A stretch of DNA of 61,210 bases from Streptomyces sp. Ru71 (GTDB lineage: Bacteria; Actinomycetota; Actinomycetes; Streptomycetales; Streptomycetaceae): contig NZ_PQSS01000045.1 of NCBI RefSeq assembly GCF_002920535.1, positions 1-61,210 of the forward strand. The letters run 5' to 3'. The number at the start of each line of letters is the position of its first letter. Position 1 is the stretch's first letter. The notes beneath the pieces are model-generated. The model saw nothing but the letters and a program-made list of their open reading frames with translations. It ran no database searches and had not been told where the DNA came from. Both the position numbers and the translations under genes were made by a program. Below, piece after piece: positions 42,597 to 50,812 of this stretch.

Positions 42597-42646
42597 TTGA
42601 CGAACCATGCAGAGTTCTGCATACTCATGCATGTCAGCGAATGCAC
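42597..42646 (+). promoter_or_regulatory. argG promoter with ARG-box-like palindromes
   Basis: TTGACG (42597-42602), 17 bases and CATACT (42620-42625). The spacer and -10 are covered by ATGCAGAGTTCTGCAT (42607-42622), a 16-bp palindrome with one mismatch, followed by CATGCATGTCAGCGAATGCA (42626-42645). The TGCAT/ATGCA words match the ARG-box-like site before argC, so ArgR should repress argG separately. Confidence 0.75.
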
Positions 42647-42661
42647 TGTGAGGAGAAACCC

Positions 42662-43855
42662 GTGACCGAGCGCGTCGTACTCGCCTACTCAGGCGGTCTG
42701 GACACCTCCGTCGCCATCGGCTGGATCGCCGAGGAGACGGGCGCCGAGGTCATCGCCGTTGCGGTCGACGTCGGCCAGGGCGGCGAGGACCTGGACGTCA
42801 TCCGCAAGCGCGCGCTCGCCTGCGGTGCCGTCGAGGCCGAGGTCGCCGATGCCAAGGACGAGTTCGCCGACGAGTACTGCCTCCCGGCGATCAAGGCCAA
42901 CGCCCTCTACATGGACCGCTACCCGCTGGTCTCCGCCCTCTCCCGGCCGACGATCGTCAAGCACCTCGTCGCCGCCGCCCAGAAGCACGGCGCCACCACC
43001 GTCGCCCACGGCTGCACCGGCAAGGGCAACGACCAGGTCCGCTTCGAGGCCGGCATCGTCGCCCTCGCCCCCGACCTGAAGTGCATCGCCCCGGTCCGCG
43101 ACTACGCGATGACCCGGGACAAGGCCATCGCGTTCTGCGAGGAGAAGAACCTCCCGATCGCGACCACCAAGAAGTCCCCGTACTCCATCGACCAGAACGT
43201 CTTCGGCCGCGCCGTCGAGACCGGCTTCCTTGAGGACATCTGGAACGCCCCGATCGAGGACATCTACGAGTACACCCAGAACCCGGCCGTCGCCCGCGAG
43301 GCCGACGAGGTGATCATCTCCTTCAAGGAGGGCGTCCCGGTCGCCATCGACGGCAAGCCCGTCACCGTCCTGCAGGCCATCCAGCAGCTCAACGAGCGCG
43401 CCGGCGCCCAGGGCATCGGCCGGATCGACATGGTCGAGGACCGCCTCGTCGGCATCAAGTCCCGCGAGGTCTACGAGGCCCCTGGCGCGATCGCCCTGAT
43501 CACCGCCCACCAGGAGCTGGAGAACGTCACCGTCGAGCGCGAGCTGGCCCGCTACAAGCGCCAGGTCGAGCAGCGCTGGGGCGAGCTGGTCTACGACGGC
43601 CAGTGGTTCTCCCCGCTCAAGCGCGCCCTGGACGGCTTCATCAACGAGGCCAACCAGCACGTCACCGGCGACATCCGGATGACCCTGCACGGCGGCCGCG
43701 CGGTCGTCACCGGCCGGCGCTCCACGGAGTCGCTCTACGACTTCAACCTCGCCACCTACGACACCGGCGACACCTTCGACCAGTCCGCGGCCAAGGGCTT
43801 CATCGACATCTACAGCCTGTCGTCGAAGATCGCCGCCAAGCGGGACCTCGCCTGA
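42662..43855 (+). CDS. argG: Argininosuccinate synthase
   Basis: ATP-dependent ligase joining citrulline and aspartate, 397 aa. The PP-loop is LAYSGGLDTSVAIGWI; other family blocks are VAHGCTGKGNDQVRFE, PIATTKKSPYSIDQNVFGRA and DQSAAKGFIDIYSLSSK. The GTG start has GGAG eight bases upstream, and a longer upstream frame lacks family sequence. argH follows 103 bases later with a hairpin between. In S. coelicolor argG lies far away on a chromosome arm (SCO7036), so the adjacency here is a difference of arrangement. Confidence 0.97.
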   Translation: MTERVVLAYSGGLDTSVAIGWIAEETGAEVIAVAVDVGQGGEDLDVIRKRALACGAVEAEVADAKDEFADEYCLPAIKANALYMDRYPLVSALSRPTIVKHLVAAAQKHGATTVAHGCTGKGNDQVRFEAGIVALAPDLKCIAPVRDYAMTRDKAIAFCEEKNLPIATTKKSPYSIDQNVFGRAVETGFLEDIWNAPIEDIYEYTQNPAVAREADEVIISFKEGVPVAIDGKPVTVLQAIQQLNERAGAQGIGRIDMVEDRLVGIKSREVYEAPGAIALITAHQELENVTVERELARYKRQVEQRWGELVYDGQWFSPLKRALDGFINEANQHVTGDIRMTLHGGRAVVTGRRSTESLYDFNLATYDTGDTFDQSAAKGFIDIYSLSSKIAAKRDLA

Positions 43856-43893
43856 CCCCGTACGGGTTCACCTCACCCGCATCTGCCTGACAG

Positions 43894-43925
43894 CCGCCTC
43901 CCCGCCTGGAAGTGTGGGGAGGCGG
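43894..43925 (+). terminator. Hairpin between argG and argH
   Basis: CCGCCTCCCC (43894-43903) and GGGGAGGCGG (43916-43925) form a perfect 10-bp stem with a 12-base loop. It may end argG transcription partly or fully, leaving argH to read-through or a promoter not seen. Confidence 0.65.
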
Positions 43926-43958
43926 TGGCACATCCGTACCTTCTCTAGGAGCAACGCA

Positions 43959-45392
43959 GTGAGCAGCAACAGCGGTGACGTACGGCTCTGGGGCGGCCGT
44001 TTCGCCGACGGTCCCGCCGACGCCCTGGCGAAGCTGTCCGCATCCGTCCACTTCGACTGGCGGCTCGCGCCCTACGACATCGCCGGCTCGCGTGCCCACG
44101 CGCGCGTGCTGCACAAGGCGGGGCTCCTCACCGAGGACGAGCTGACCCGGATGATCGCCGGGCTCGACCAGCTCGAAGCCGACGTGGCCGCCGGCACGTT
44201 CGTCGGCACCATCGCCGACGAGGACGTGCACACCGCCCTGGAGCGCGGCCTGCTGGAGCGCCTCGGCCCCGACCTCGGCGGCAAGCTGCGCGCCGGCCGC
44301 TCGCGCAACGACCAGGTCGCCACCCTGTTCCGGATGTACCTGCGCGACCACGCCCGGATCATCGGCGGCCTGATCGCCGAGCTGCAGGAGGCGCTGATCG
44401 GCCTCGCCGAGGCCCACCCGGACGTGGCGATGCCCGGCCGCACCCACCTCCAGCACGCCCAGCCGGTGCTGTTCGCCCACCACGTCCTCGCGCATGTGCA
44501 GTCGCTGTCCCGGGACGCCGAGCGGCTGCGCCAGTGGGACGAGCGCACCGCCGTCTCCCCGTACGGCTCCGGCGCCCTCGCCGGCTCCTCCCTCGGCCTG
44601 GACCCGGAGGCGGTCGCCAGGGACCTGGGCTTCGAGCACGGCAGCGCCGGCAACTCCATCGACGGCACCGCCTCACGGGACTTCGTCGCCGAGTTCGCCT
44701 TCATCACCGCGATGATCGGCGTCAATCTCTCCCGGATCGCCGAGGAGATCATCATCTGGAACACGAAGGAGTTCTCCTTCGTGACCCTGCACGACGCGTT
44801 CTCCACCGGCTCGTCGATCATGCCGCAGAAGAAGAACCCGGACATCGCCGAGCTGGCGCGCGGCAAGTCCGGCCGCCTCATCGGCAACCTGACCGGCCTG
44901 ATGGCCACGCTGAAGGCCCTCCCGCTCGCGTACAACCGCGACCTGCAGGAGGACAAGGAGCCCGTCTTCGACTCCTGCGACCAGCTGGAGGTGCTGCTCC
45001 CGGCCTTCACCGGCATGATCGCCACCCTGACCGTCAACCGCGAGCGCATGGAGGAACTGGCCCCGGCCGGCTTCTCCCTCGCCACCGACATCGCCGAGTG
45101 GCTGGTCAAGCAGGGCGTGCCGTTCCGGGTGGCGCACGAGGTCGCCGGCGAGTGCGTGAAGGTCGCCGAGGCCGAGGGCAAGGAGCTGGACGACCTCACG
45201 GACGAGCAGTTCGCGAAGATCTCCGCCCACCTCACCCCCGAGGTGCGCTCGGTCCTCAACGTCCCCGGCGCCCTGGCCTCCCGCAACGGCCGCGGCGGTA
45301 CGGCGCCCAGCGCGGTCGCCGTCCAGCTGGCCGAGGTCAAGGCGGACGTGGCGGCGCAGCAGGAGTGGGCGAACGCGAAGAAGCCGGCCTAG
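43959..45392 (+). CDS. argH: Argininosuccinate lyase
   Basis: Cleaves argininosuccinate to arginine and fumarate, the last step of the pathway, 477 aa. Family blocks: RLWGGRFADGPADALAKLSA, DEDVHTALERGL, AGRSRNDQVATLFRMYLRD, GRTHLQHAQPV and the signature SSIMPQKKNPDIAEL with the catalytic Ser in its flexible loop. The GTG start has AGGAG seven bases upstream. The C-terminal AQQEWANAKKPA is ordinary for the genus. A strong terminator follows. Confidence 0.97.
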   Translation: MSSNSGDVRLWGGRFADGPADALAKLSASVHFDWRLAPYDIAGSRAHARVLHKAGLLTEDELTRMIAGLDQLEADVAAGTFVGTIADEDVHTALERGLLERLGPDLGGKLRAGRSRNDQVATLFRMYLRDHARIIGGLIAELQEALIGLAEAHPDVAMPGRTHLQHAQPVLFAHHVLAHVQSLSRDAERLRQWDERTAVSPYGSGALAGSSLGLDPEAVARDLGFEHGSAGNSIDGTASRDFVAEFAFITAMIGVNLSRIAEEIIIWNTKEFSFVTLHDAFSTGSSIMPQKKNPDIAELARGKSGRLIGNLTGLMATLKALPLAYNRDLQEDKEPVFDSCDQLEVLLPAFTGMIATLTVNRERMEELAPAGFSLATDIAEWLVKQGVPFRVAHEVAGECVKVAEAEGKELDDLTDEQFAKISAHLTPEVRSVLNVPGALASRNGRGGTAPSAVAVQLAEVKADVAAQQEWANAKKPA

Positions 45393-45412
45393 CCGCCGGA
45401 AACACAGCAGGT

Positions 45413-45445
45413 CGAAGGGCCCGGACGCCTCGTCCGGGCCCTTCG
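45413..45445 (+). terminator. Terminator after argH
   Basis: CGAAGGGCCCGGACG (45413-45427) and CGTCCGGGCCCTTCG (45431-45445) are perfect 15-bp arms around a three-base loop, 20 bases past the argH stop. Confidence 0.88.
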
Positions 45446-45476
45446 TGCTGCCCGGGCCGCTCGATAACAGATGGGA

Positions 45477-45553
45477 TTCGGCCACTGGCCGAAACCTTGA
45501 CGACGCCCTACTCGGAAGTAACTATTCCGGTACTCGTTCGGCATTGCCGAACG
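45477..45553 (+). promoter_or_regulatory. Lipase promoter flanked by two related palindromes
   Basis: TTCGGCC-ACT-GGCCGAA (45477-45493) and CGTTCGGC-ATT-GCCGAACG (45535-45553) share TTCGGC/GCCGAA half-sites. Between them lies TTGACG (45497-45502), 17 bases, AACTAT (45520-45525). One site is just upstream of the -35 and the other just past the predicted start, with centres about 59 bp apart, consistent with one dimeric regulator binding both. Confidence 0.6.
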
Positions 45554-45587
45554 CCGGTCGATCTTCCCCGCGCACGAAAGGGACGTC

Positions 45588-46415
45588 ATGCGCGCAACCC
45601 GTACCAGACGAGCCGTCCGCCTCCTCGCCGCAACCGCGGTCGCCGCGCTCTGCACCCTCGGCCTCACGGCGCCGGCCTCCGCCGCCGACACCCCGCCGCC
45701 CGGCGCCAACGACTGGTCCTGCAAGCCGGACTCCGCCCACCCGGAGCCGGTGATCCTGGTCAACGGCACCTTCAAGACCTCGTACGAGAACTGGCTGACC
45801 CTGTCGCCCGCGCTCGCCGGCGCCGGGTACTGCGTCTTCTCCTTCGAGTACGGCGACGCGGAGACGGCCCCGATCGCGGACTCGGCCGCGCAGCTGCGCG
45901 ACTTCGTCGGCGCCGTGCTCGGCGCGACCGGCGCCAAGAAGGTCGACATCGTGGGCCACAGCCAGGGCGGCATGATGCCCCGCTACTACGTCAAGTTCCT
46001 CGGCGGCGCCAAGAAGGTCGACGACCTCGTCGGGATCGTCCCGTCCAACCACGGCACCAGCAACCCGCTCGCCCTCGCGGCCGGCGCCACCGTGTGCCCC
46101 TCCTGTGTCGACCAGACCGCCGGCTCGGACTTCCTGGCGAAGCTCAACGCCGATCCGGAGGCCCCGGTCGGCCCCGACTACACGGTGATCGCCACCAAGT
46201 ACGACGAGGTCGTGCTGCCGTACACCAGCGCCTTCCTCGACGGCCCCGGCTCCTACGTCACCAATGTGCTGCTCCAGGACCGCTGCCCGCTCGACGCCAC
46301 CGAGCACGACCAGGCGCCCAAGTCCCCGCTCGTCCAGCAGTGGGTGCTCCACGCCCTGGGCCGCGGCGGACCGGCCGACCCCGCCTTCGTGCCGCGCTGT
46401 GTGAGCACGGGCTGA
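45588..46415 (+). CDS. Secreted alpha/beta-hydrolase lipase
   Basis: 275 aa. The signal peptide ends at APASAA (about residue 33). The lipase fold has VILVNGTFKTSYENW near the oxyanion hole, the nucleophile elbow GHSQGG with Ser125, an Asp in TKYDEVVLP and a His in TEHDQAP, completing the triad. Cys pairs (CPSCVD, WSCKPD, GYCVF) suit disulphides outside the cell. It is of the Streptomyces EstA/LipA-like class related to Bacillus lipase fold enzymes acting on short to medium esters. ACGAAAGGGACG precedes the ATG. No foldase is adjacent. Confidence 0.9.
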   Translation: MRATRTRRAVRLLAATAVAALCTLGLTAPASAADTPPPGANDWSCKPDSAHPEPVILVNGTFKTSYENWLTLSPALAGAGYCVFSFEYGDAETAPIADSAAQLRDFVGAVLGATGAKKVDIVGHSQGGMMPRYYVKFLGGAKKVDDLVGIVPSNHGTSNPLALAAGATVCPSCVDQTAGSDFLAKLNADPEAPVGPDYTVIATKYDEVVLPYTSAFLDGPGSYVTNVLLQDRCPLDATEHDQAPKSPLVQQWVLHALGRGGPADPAFVPRCVSTG

Positions 46416-46475
46416 ACCGTCCGCACCTGGGTAGATTGGGCGGGACCCGCCCCGCCGCGCAGGGAGTTGTTTTCC

Positions 46476-47447
46476 ATGCCGTTCAGCCGCCTGGCCGCCG
46501 CGACCACCCCCACCTGCCACATCGGGCTGGGGCTCGCCGCCGTCGGGCGGCCCGGCTACATCAACCTCGGACGGGACCGGGACCTCCCGGACGACCGCAG
46601 TGTCGAGGCGCTGCGCGCACGTACCCATGAACTCCTCGACGCCGCCTACGCCCAGGGCGTGCGCTACATCGACGCGGCCCGCTCCTACGGCCGCTCCGAG
46701 GAGTTCCTCGCCGACTGGCTGAAGGCCCGGCCCGGCGTCCAGGACGTCGTCGTCGGCAGCAAGTGGGGGTACACCTACACCGCCGACTGGTCCACCGACG
46801 CCGAACAGCACGAGGTGAAGGACCACAGCCTCGCCACCTACGAGCGGCAGCGCGCCGAGACCGACGCGCTGCTCGGCGACCGGCTCGACCTCTACCAGAT
46901 CCACTCCGTCACACCCGACAGCCCCGCCCTCGCCGACAAGGGCCTGCACGCCCGGCTCGCCGAGGCCGCCGCCCAGGGCATCACCGTCGGGTTCTCCACC
47001 AGCGGCCCGGCCCAGGCGGACGCCGTCCGTGCCGCCCTCGCCGTGACCGTCGACGGCGAGCCGCTGTTCAGGACCGTCCAGTCCACCTTCAACCTGCTGG
47101 AGACCTCGGCCGGACCCGCCCTCGCCGAGGCGCACGCCGCCGGGCTCACCGTGATCGTCAAGGAGGGCATGGCCAACGGGCGCCTCGCCGACCCGCAGGC
47201 CCCGGACGCCCTGAAGGCCGTGGCCGCCTCCGTCGGCCTCGGCTGCGACGCGGTGGCTCTGGCGTTCGTCCTGCGCCAGCCGTGGGCCGGAGTCGTCCTG
47301 TCCGGCGCCGCGACCACGGGGCAGCTCGCCTCCAACCTGCACGCGCCCGCCGTCGACCTGGACGACGAACAGCTGAGCCGGCTCACCGGCCTCGCCGAGG
47401 AGCCCCGCGCCTACTGGGAGGGGCGCGGCAGCCTGCCCTGGCACTGA
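46476..47447 (+). CDS. Aldo/keto reductase
   Basis: 323 aa NADPH-dependent AKR barrel. The tetrad is visible: Asp66 and Tyr71 in IDAARSYGRSEE, Lys96 in VVVGSKWGY and His143 in LYQIHSV. The substrate, an aldehyde or ketone, is not predictable. The ATG at 46476 has AGGGAG nine bases upstream. It is unlinked in control from the divergent-looking palindrome of the next gene, which starts 95 bases later on the same strand. Confidence 0.9.
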   Translation: MPFSRLAAATTPTCHIGLGLAAVGRPGYINLGRDRDLPDDRSVEALRARTHELLDAAYAQGVRYIDAARSYGRSEEFLADWLKARPGVQDVVVGSKWGYTYTADWSTDAEQHEVKDHSLATYERQRAETDALLGDRLDLYQIHSVTPDSPALADKGLHARLAEAAAQGITVGFSTSGPAQADAVRAALAVTVDGEPLFRTVQSTFNLLETSAGPALAEAHAAGLTVIVKEGMANGRLADPQAPDALKAVAASVGLGCDAVALAFVLRQPWAGVVLSGAATTGQLASNLHAPAVDLDDEQLSRLTGLAEEPRAYWEGRGSLPWH

Positions 47448-47504
47448 CGCGCATCCCTGGGGAGCCCCTGGTGACCCCTCCAGGTGAGTCACGCACGCCC
47501 ATTA

Positions 47505-47535
47505 TGAGACATCAATGTCTCACATGGCTTATGCT
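47505..47535 (+). promoter_or_regulatory. TetR-type operator and promoter of the regulator/MFS pair
   Basis: TGAGACATCAATGTCTCA (47505-47522) is a perfect palindrome with 8-bp arms. A further half-site TGTCTCA lies at 47537-47543 across the start codon. A promoter reads GAGACA (47506-47511), 18 bases, TATGCT (47530-47535), with transcription predicted to begin at the ATG (47542), so the regulator mRNA would be leaderless and the protein would repress itself. Confidence 0.72.
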
Positions 47536-47541
47536 TGTCTC

Positions 47542-48108
47542 ATGGCTGTCGATCGTGACCAGGTGCTGCGCAGCGCCGCCGCTCTGCTGACCCGGAAATC
47601 CACCGCGACCATGGACGAGGTCGCCAAGGCGGCCGGGATCAGCCGGGCCACCCTGCACCGCCAGTTCGCCGGGCGGGACGCGCTGGTCCGGGCGCTGGAG
47701 GCGCTCGGCATCGCCGAGTGCGAGGCGGCCCTGGACGCGGCCCGGCTCGACGACGGCCCGGCCGCCGACGCCGTTCACCGGCTCGTGCGGGAGATCGAGC
47801 CCGCGGCCGGGCTGCTCGCCTTCCTCTACACCGAGAACCAGCTCTTCGAGGGCGAGGAGCAGAACGCCGGCTGGGCCCGCATCGACGGCCGCATCGCCCA
47901 GCTGTTCCGGCGGGGCCAGCGCAGCGGCGAGTTCCGCATCGACCTCACCCCGGCCTGGCTCACCGAGGCACTCTTCGGCCTGCTCGCCTCCGCGGCCTGG
48001 GCCGTGACCGAGGGCCGCGTGGCCCCCAAGGACTTCACCTACATGATCGTCGAGCTGTTGCTCGGCGGCGCACGACGCAACGACCCGATCAGAAGAGAGG
48101 GATCATGA
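47542..48108 (+). CDS. TetR-family transcriptional regulator
   Basis: 188 aa. The N-terminal DNA-binding domain (residues 1-50) is AVDRDQVLRSAAALLTRKS, MDEVAKAAGISRATLHRQFA, then GRDALVRALE; the rest is the helical ligand/dimer domain. It overlaps the MFS gene by four bases (ATGA), so it almost surely controls that drug exporter. ATG 47542 is preferred to upstream frames because they would run through the operator palindrome. Confidence 0.92.
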   Translation: MAVDRDQVLRSAAALLTRKSTATMDEVAKAAGISRATLHRQFAGRDALVRALEALGIAECEAALDAARLDDGPAADAVHRLVREIEPAAGLLAFLYTENQLFEGEEQNAGWARIDGRIAQLFRRGQRSGEFRIDLTPAWLTEALFGLLASAAWAVTEGRVAPKDFTYMIVELLLGGARRNDPIRREGS

Positions 48109-49622
48109 CCAGCACCCTGCAGCCGGCCGGCACGACGGAGGCGGTGAAGCGCCCGGGCCGCTGGCTCGCGCTGTCCGTCCTCGTCCTGGCCGTGCTGCTG
48201 GTGGCCGTCGACGCCACCGTCCTCGGCCTGGCGACCCCCTACATCAGCGAAGACCTCAAGCCGTCCGGCACCCAGCTGCTGTGGATCGGCGACGTCTACT
48301 CCTTCGTCATCGCCGGTCTGCTGGTCTCCATGGGCAGCCTCGGCGACCGCATCGGCCGCAAGCGGATCCTGCTCGTCGGCGCCACGGCGTTCGGCGCCGT
48401 CTCCGTGCTGAACGCCTACGCCACCACGCCCGAGCTGATGATCCTGGCGCGTGCGCTGCTCGGCGTCGCCGGCGCGACCCTGATGCCGGCCACCCTCGCC
48501 CTGATCCGCAACATCTTCCACGACCCGCGTGAGCGCAGCCTCGCCATCGGCATCTGGGGCGCCACCGCGTCCGCCGGCACCGCCGTCGGCCCGATCACGG
48601 GCGGCTTCCTGCTGGAGCACTTCTGGTGGGGTTCGGTCTTCCTCATCAACCTGCCGGTGATGGCGGTGCTGGTGCTGGTGGGTGTCCGCACGCTGCCGGA
48701 GTCGCGCAACCCGCGGCCCGGGCCCTGGGACCTGCTCAGCGTGGTCCTGTCCCTGGTCGGCATGATCGGCGTCGTGTACGCGGTGAAGGAGGCCGCCACC
48801 CACGGCTTCACCTGGCTCACGCTCGCCGTGGGCCTGCTGGGCACGGCCGCCCTGTACGGCTTCGTCCGCCGTCAGCTCACCATGCCGACCCCGCTGCTGG
48901 ACATGCGGCTGTTCCGCAGCCGTGGCTTCAGCGGCGCGGTGCTGGCGGACCTGCTGACCGTGCTCGGCATGTCCGGCCTGGTGTTCTTCCTGTCCCAGTA
49001 CCTTCAGCTGGTCCAGGGCAGGCGCCCGTTCGAGGCGGGGCTGGCCGAACTCCCCGCCGCCGTGGGCGCGGTGGCGGCCGGTCTCGTGGCCGGGCGCGTG
49101 GCCCGCCGCTTCTCGGTGCGTGCCGTGGTCTCCGGCGGCCTCGCCGCGGTCGGTGTCGCGCTCGCGGCGCTGACCATGCTCGGCCAGTCCACCGGCTACC
49201 CGGTGCTGGGTGCCGCGCTGCTGGTCGTCGGCATCGGCGCCGGCTTCTCTTTCACGGTGACCGCCGACGTGATCCTCTCCAGCGTCCCCAAGGACCAGGC
49301 GGGCGCGGCCTCCGCGGTCTCCGAGACGGCGTACGAACTCGGCGCGGCCCTGGGCATCGCGGTCCTCGGTTCCATCGTGACGGGCGTCTACCGGGACTTC
49401 GCAGCCCCGGCGGGCACCCCGGCCCAGGCCCACGAATCGCTGGGCGGCGCGGTGGAGGCGGCCCACGCCCTGCCGGCCGACACGGCCCAGTCCCTGCTGG
49501 ACTCGGCCAGAGAGGCCTTCGTCAACGGCCTGGGCATGGCATCGGGAGCAGGAGCAGCGGTCCTCCTCACGGCATCAGCAGCGGCCTGGTTCCTACTCCG
49601 AGACCAACGGCTGGGAAACTGA
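48105..49622 (+). CDS. MFS drug exporter of the DHA2 (14-helix) type
   Basis: 505 aa. About 14 membrane helices; motif A-like GSLGDRIGRKRILLVGATAF after helix 2, the helix-1 Asp in AVDATVLGLATPYI and motif C-like WGATASAGTAVGPITGGFLL are all typical of the QacA/SmvA/LfrA group exporting cationic dyes, antiseptics or antibiotics by proton antiport. The ligand of the linked TetR protein is likely a substrate. Two copies of the dispersed repeat follow the gene. Confidence 0.92.
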   Translation: MTSTLQPAGTTEAVKRPGRWLALSVLVLAVLLVAVDATVLGLATPYISEDLKPSGTQLLWIGDVYSFVIAGLLVSMGSLGDRIGRKRILLVGATAFGAVSVLNAYATTPELMILARALLGVAGATLMPATLALIRNIFHDPRERSLAIGIWGATASAGTAVGPITGGFLLEHFWWGSVFLINLPVMAVLVLVGVRTLPESRNPRPGPWDLLSVVLSLVGMIGVVYAVKEAATHGFTWLTLAVGLLGTAALYGFVRRQLTMPTPLLDMRLFRSRGFSGAVLADLLTVLGMSGLVFFLSQYLQLVQGRRPFEAGLAELPAAVGAVAAGLVAGRVARRFSVRAVVSGGLAAVGVALAALTMLGQSTGYPVLGAALLVVGIGAGFSFTVTADVILSSVPKDQAGAASAVSETAYELGAALGIAVLGSIVTGVYRDFAAPAGTPAQAHESLGGAVEAAHALPADTAQSLLDSAREAFVNGLGMASGAGAAVLLTASAAAWFLLRDQRLGN

Positions 49623-49625
49623 CCC

Positions 49626-49652
49626 GAAGGGGCGCGGGGAACTGCGCGACAA
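49626..49652. repeat. Dispersed GC-rich repeat, copy 4
   Basis: GAAGGGGCGCGGGGAACTGC followed by GCGACAA, starting four bases after the MFS stop. Same core, reverse orientation relative to the copies at 5281 and 11248. Confidence 0.78.
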
Positions 49653-49700
49653 GGCGCCGGTGAGAAGCAGATCTCCCCACCAACGGCGCGGAAGCCAACC

Positions 49701-49750
49701 CAAGGGGCGCGGGGAACTGCGCGACAAGCCACAACGACGCCGCAGCCGCC
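49701..49750. repeat. Dispersed GC-rich repeat, copy 5
   Basis: CAAGGGGCGCGGGGAACTGC followed by GCGACAAGCCACAACGACGC, 75 bases from copy 4 in the same orientation. Together they occupy most of the gap between the MFS and acyltransferase genes. Confidence 0.78.
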
Positions 49751-49793
49751 GTACGTCAACAGACGACACGGCGGCTGGGCGCACGCAGAAAAC

Positions 49794-50468
49794 CTAGGCC
49801 GCTTCCTTGGCCTTGCTCGCGTACATGTCCACGTACTCCTGCCCCGACAGCCGCATCACCTCGGCCATCACCGAGTCCGTGACGGCCCGCAGCACATACC
49901 GGTCCCGGTCCATGCCCTCGTACCGCGAGAACTCCATGGGCTCACCGAAGCGAACCGTCACCTGACCGGGCCGGGGCATCCCCGCCCCGCCCGGCTGCAG
50001 CCGGTCCGTGCCGATCATGGCGAACGGCACGACCGGCGCCCCGGTCATCAGGGTCAGCCGGGCGATGCCCGTGCGGCCCCGGTACAGGCGGCCGTCGGGG
50101 GAGCGCGTGCCCTCGGGGTAGATCCCGAAGACCCTGCCCTCCTCCAGCACCCGGCGCCCGGTCATCAGCGCGGCGACACCGCCCCGGCCTCCGTCGCGGT
50201 CGACCGGGATCATGCCGACCCCGGTGAAGAACCAGGCCATCAGCCGGCCCTTGAGGCCCTTGCCGGTGACGTACTCGTCCTTGCCGATGAACACGACCTG
50301 ACGGTCGCAGACCAGCGGCAGGATCATCGAGTCGATGAAGGTGAGGTGGTTGCCGGCGAGGATGACCGGGCCGTCGCCCGGGATGTGCTCGGCGCCCTCG
50401 ACCCGGGGACGGAACATCAGGCGCATGACCGGTCCTAGCACTGCCTTGATGATCGCGAAGCGGGACAA
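49794..50468 (-). CDS. Lysophospholipid (1-acylglycerol-3-phosphate) acyltransferase
   Basis: 224 aa membrane-associated LPLAT/PlsC-family enzyme. The catalytic NHxxxxD box is GNHLTFIDSMI, followed by FIGKDEYVTGKGLKG, EGTRSPDGRLYRGRTG and VPFAMIGTDRL, the four family motifs in order. It acylates lysophosphatidate or a related lysolipid in membrane lipid synthesis. The TTG at 50468 is chosen because GGAGGG lies six bases upstream; longer frames have no ribosome site. Divergent from glpQ, which links lipid synthesis with lipid head-group recycling. Confidence 0.9.
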   Translation of the reverse strand: MSRFAIIKAVLGPVMRLMFRPRVEGAEHIPGDGPVILAGNHLTFIDSMILPLVCDRQVVFIGKDEYVTGKGLKGRLMAWFFTGVGMIPVDRDGGRGGVAALMTGRRVLEEGRVFGIYPEGTRSPDGRLYRGRTGIARLTLMTGAPVVPFAMIGTDRLQPGGAGMPRPGQVTVRFGEPMEFSRYEGMDRDRYVLRAVTDSVMAEVMRLSGQEYVDMYASKAKEAA

Positions 50469-50551
50469 CGGGCCCTCCGGTGTCAAGGGATTCGGTATGA
50501 GTCTGTGCAGGTGAGGACGATACTCGCGGGTGCGGGCCTGGCGCACATCGG

Positions 50552-50594
50552 GTTCACCCAGGTCTTACGCACTGTTGACGTGGGTTCACCTGCG
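50552..50594. promoter_or_regulatory. PHO-box-like direct repeats between acyltransferase and glpQ
   Basis: GTTCACCCAGG (50552-50562) and GTTCACCTGCG (50584-50594) each match the Streptomyces PhoP unit G(G/T)TCAYYYR(G/C)G at all 11 positions, and GTTGACGTGGG (50574-50584) matches at 9. Units 1 and 3 are in 22-bp register. PhoP should bind here under phosphate limitation. The rest of the 344-base gap (50469-50812) shows no gene. Confidence 0.75.
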
Positions 50595-50812
50595 CGGCCG
50601 TCGCGCGGACGGCGGATGACGCGCCGGTGACGGTGTGACCGACGGCTCAGCCGGACCCTGTCCGGCTACCCCGACGAGCGGTCACCAGCCCCGGGACCGA
50701 CCGGAATACGACATCCGCAGTCATCCGCGTGTTCCGGCCGAGGTCTCCCACTCGTCATGTGCACGCCCCTACGATCGCCGCGCACGGACACCCGAGGGGC
50801 AGGAGGTCGCAC

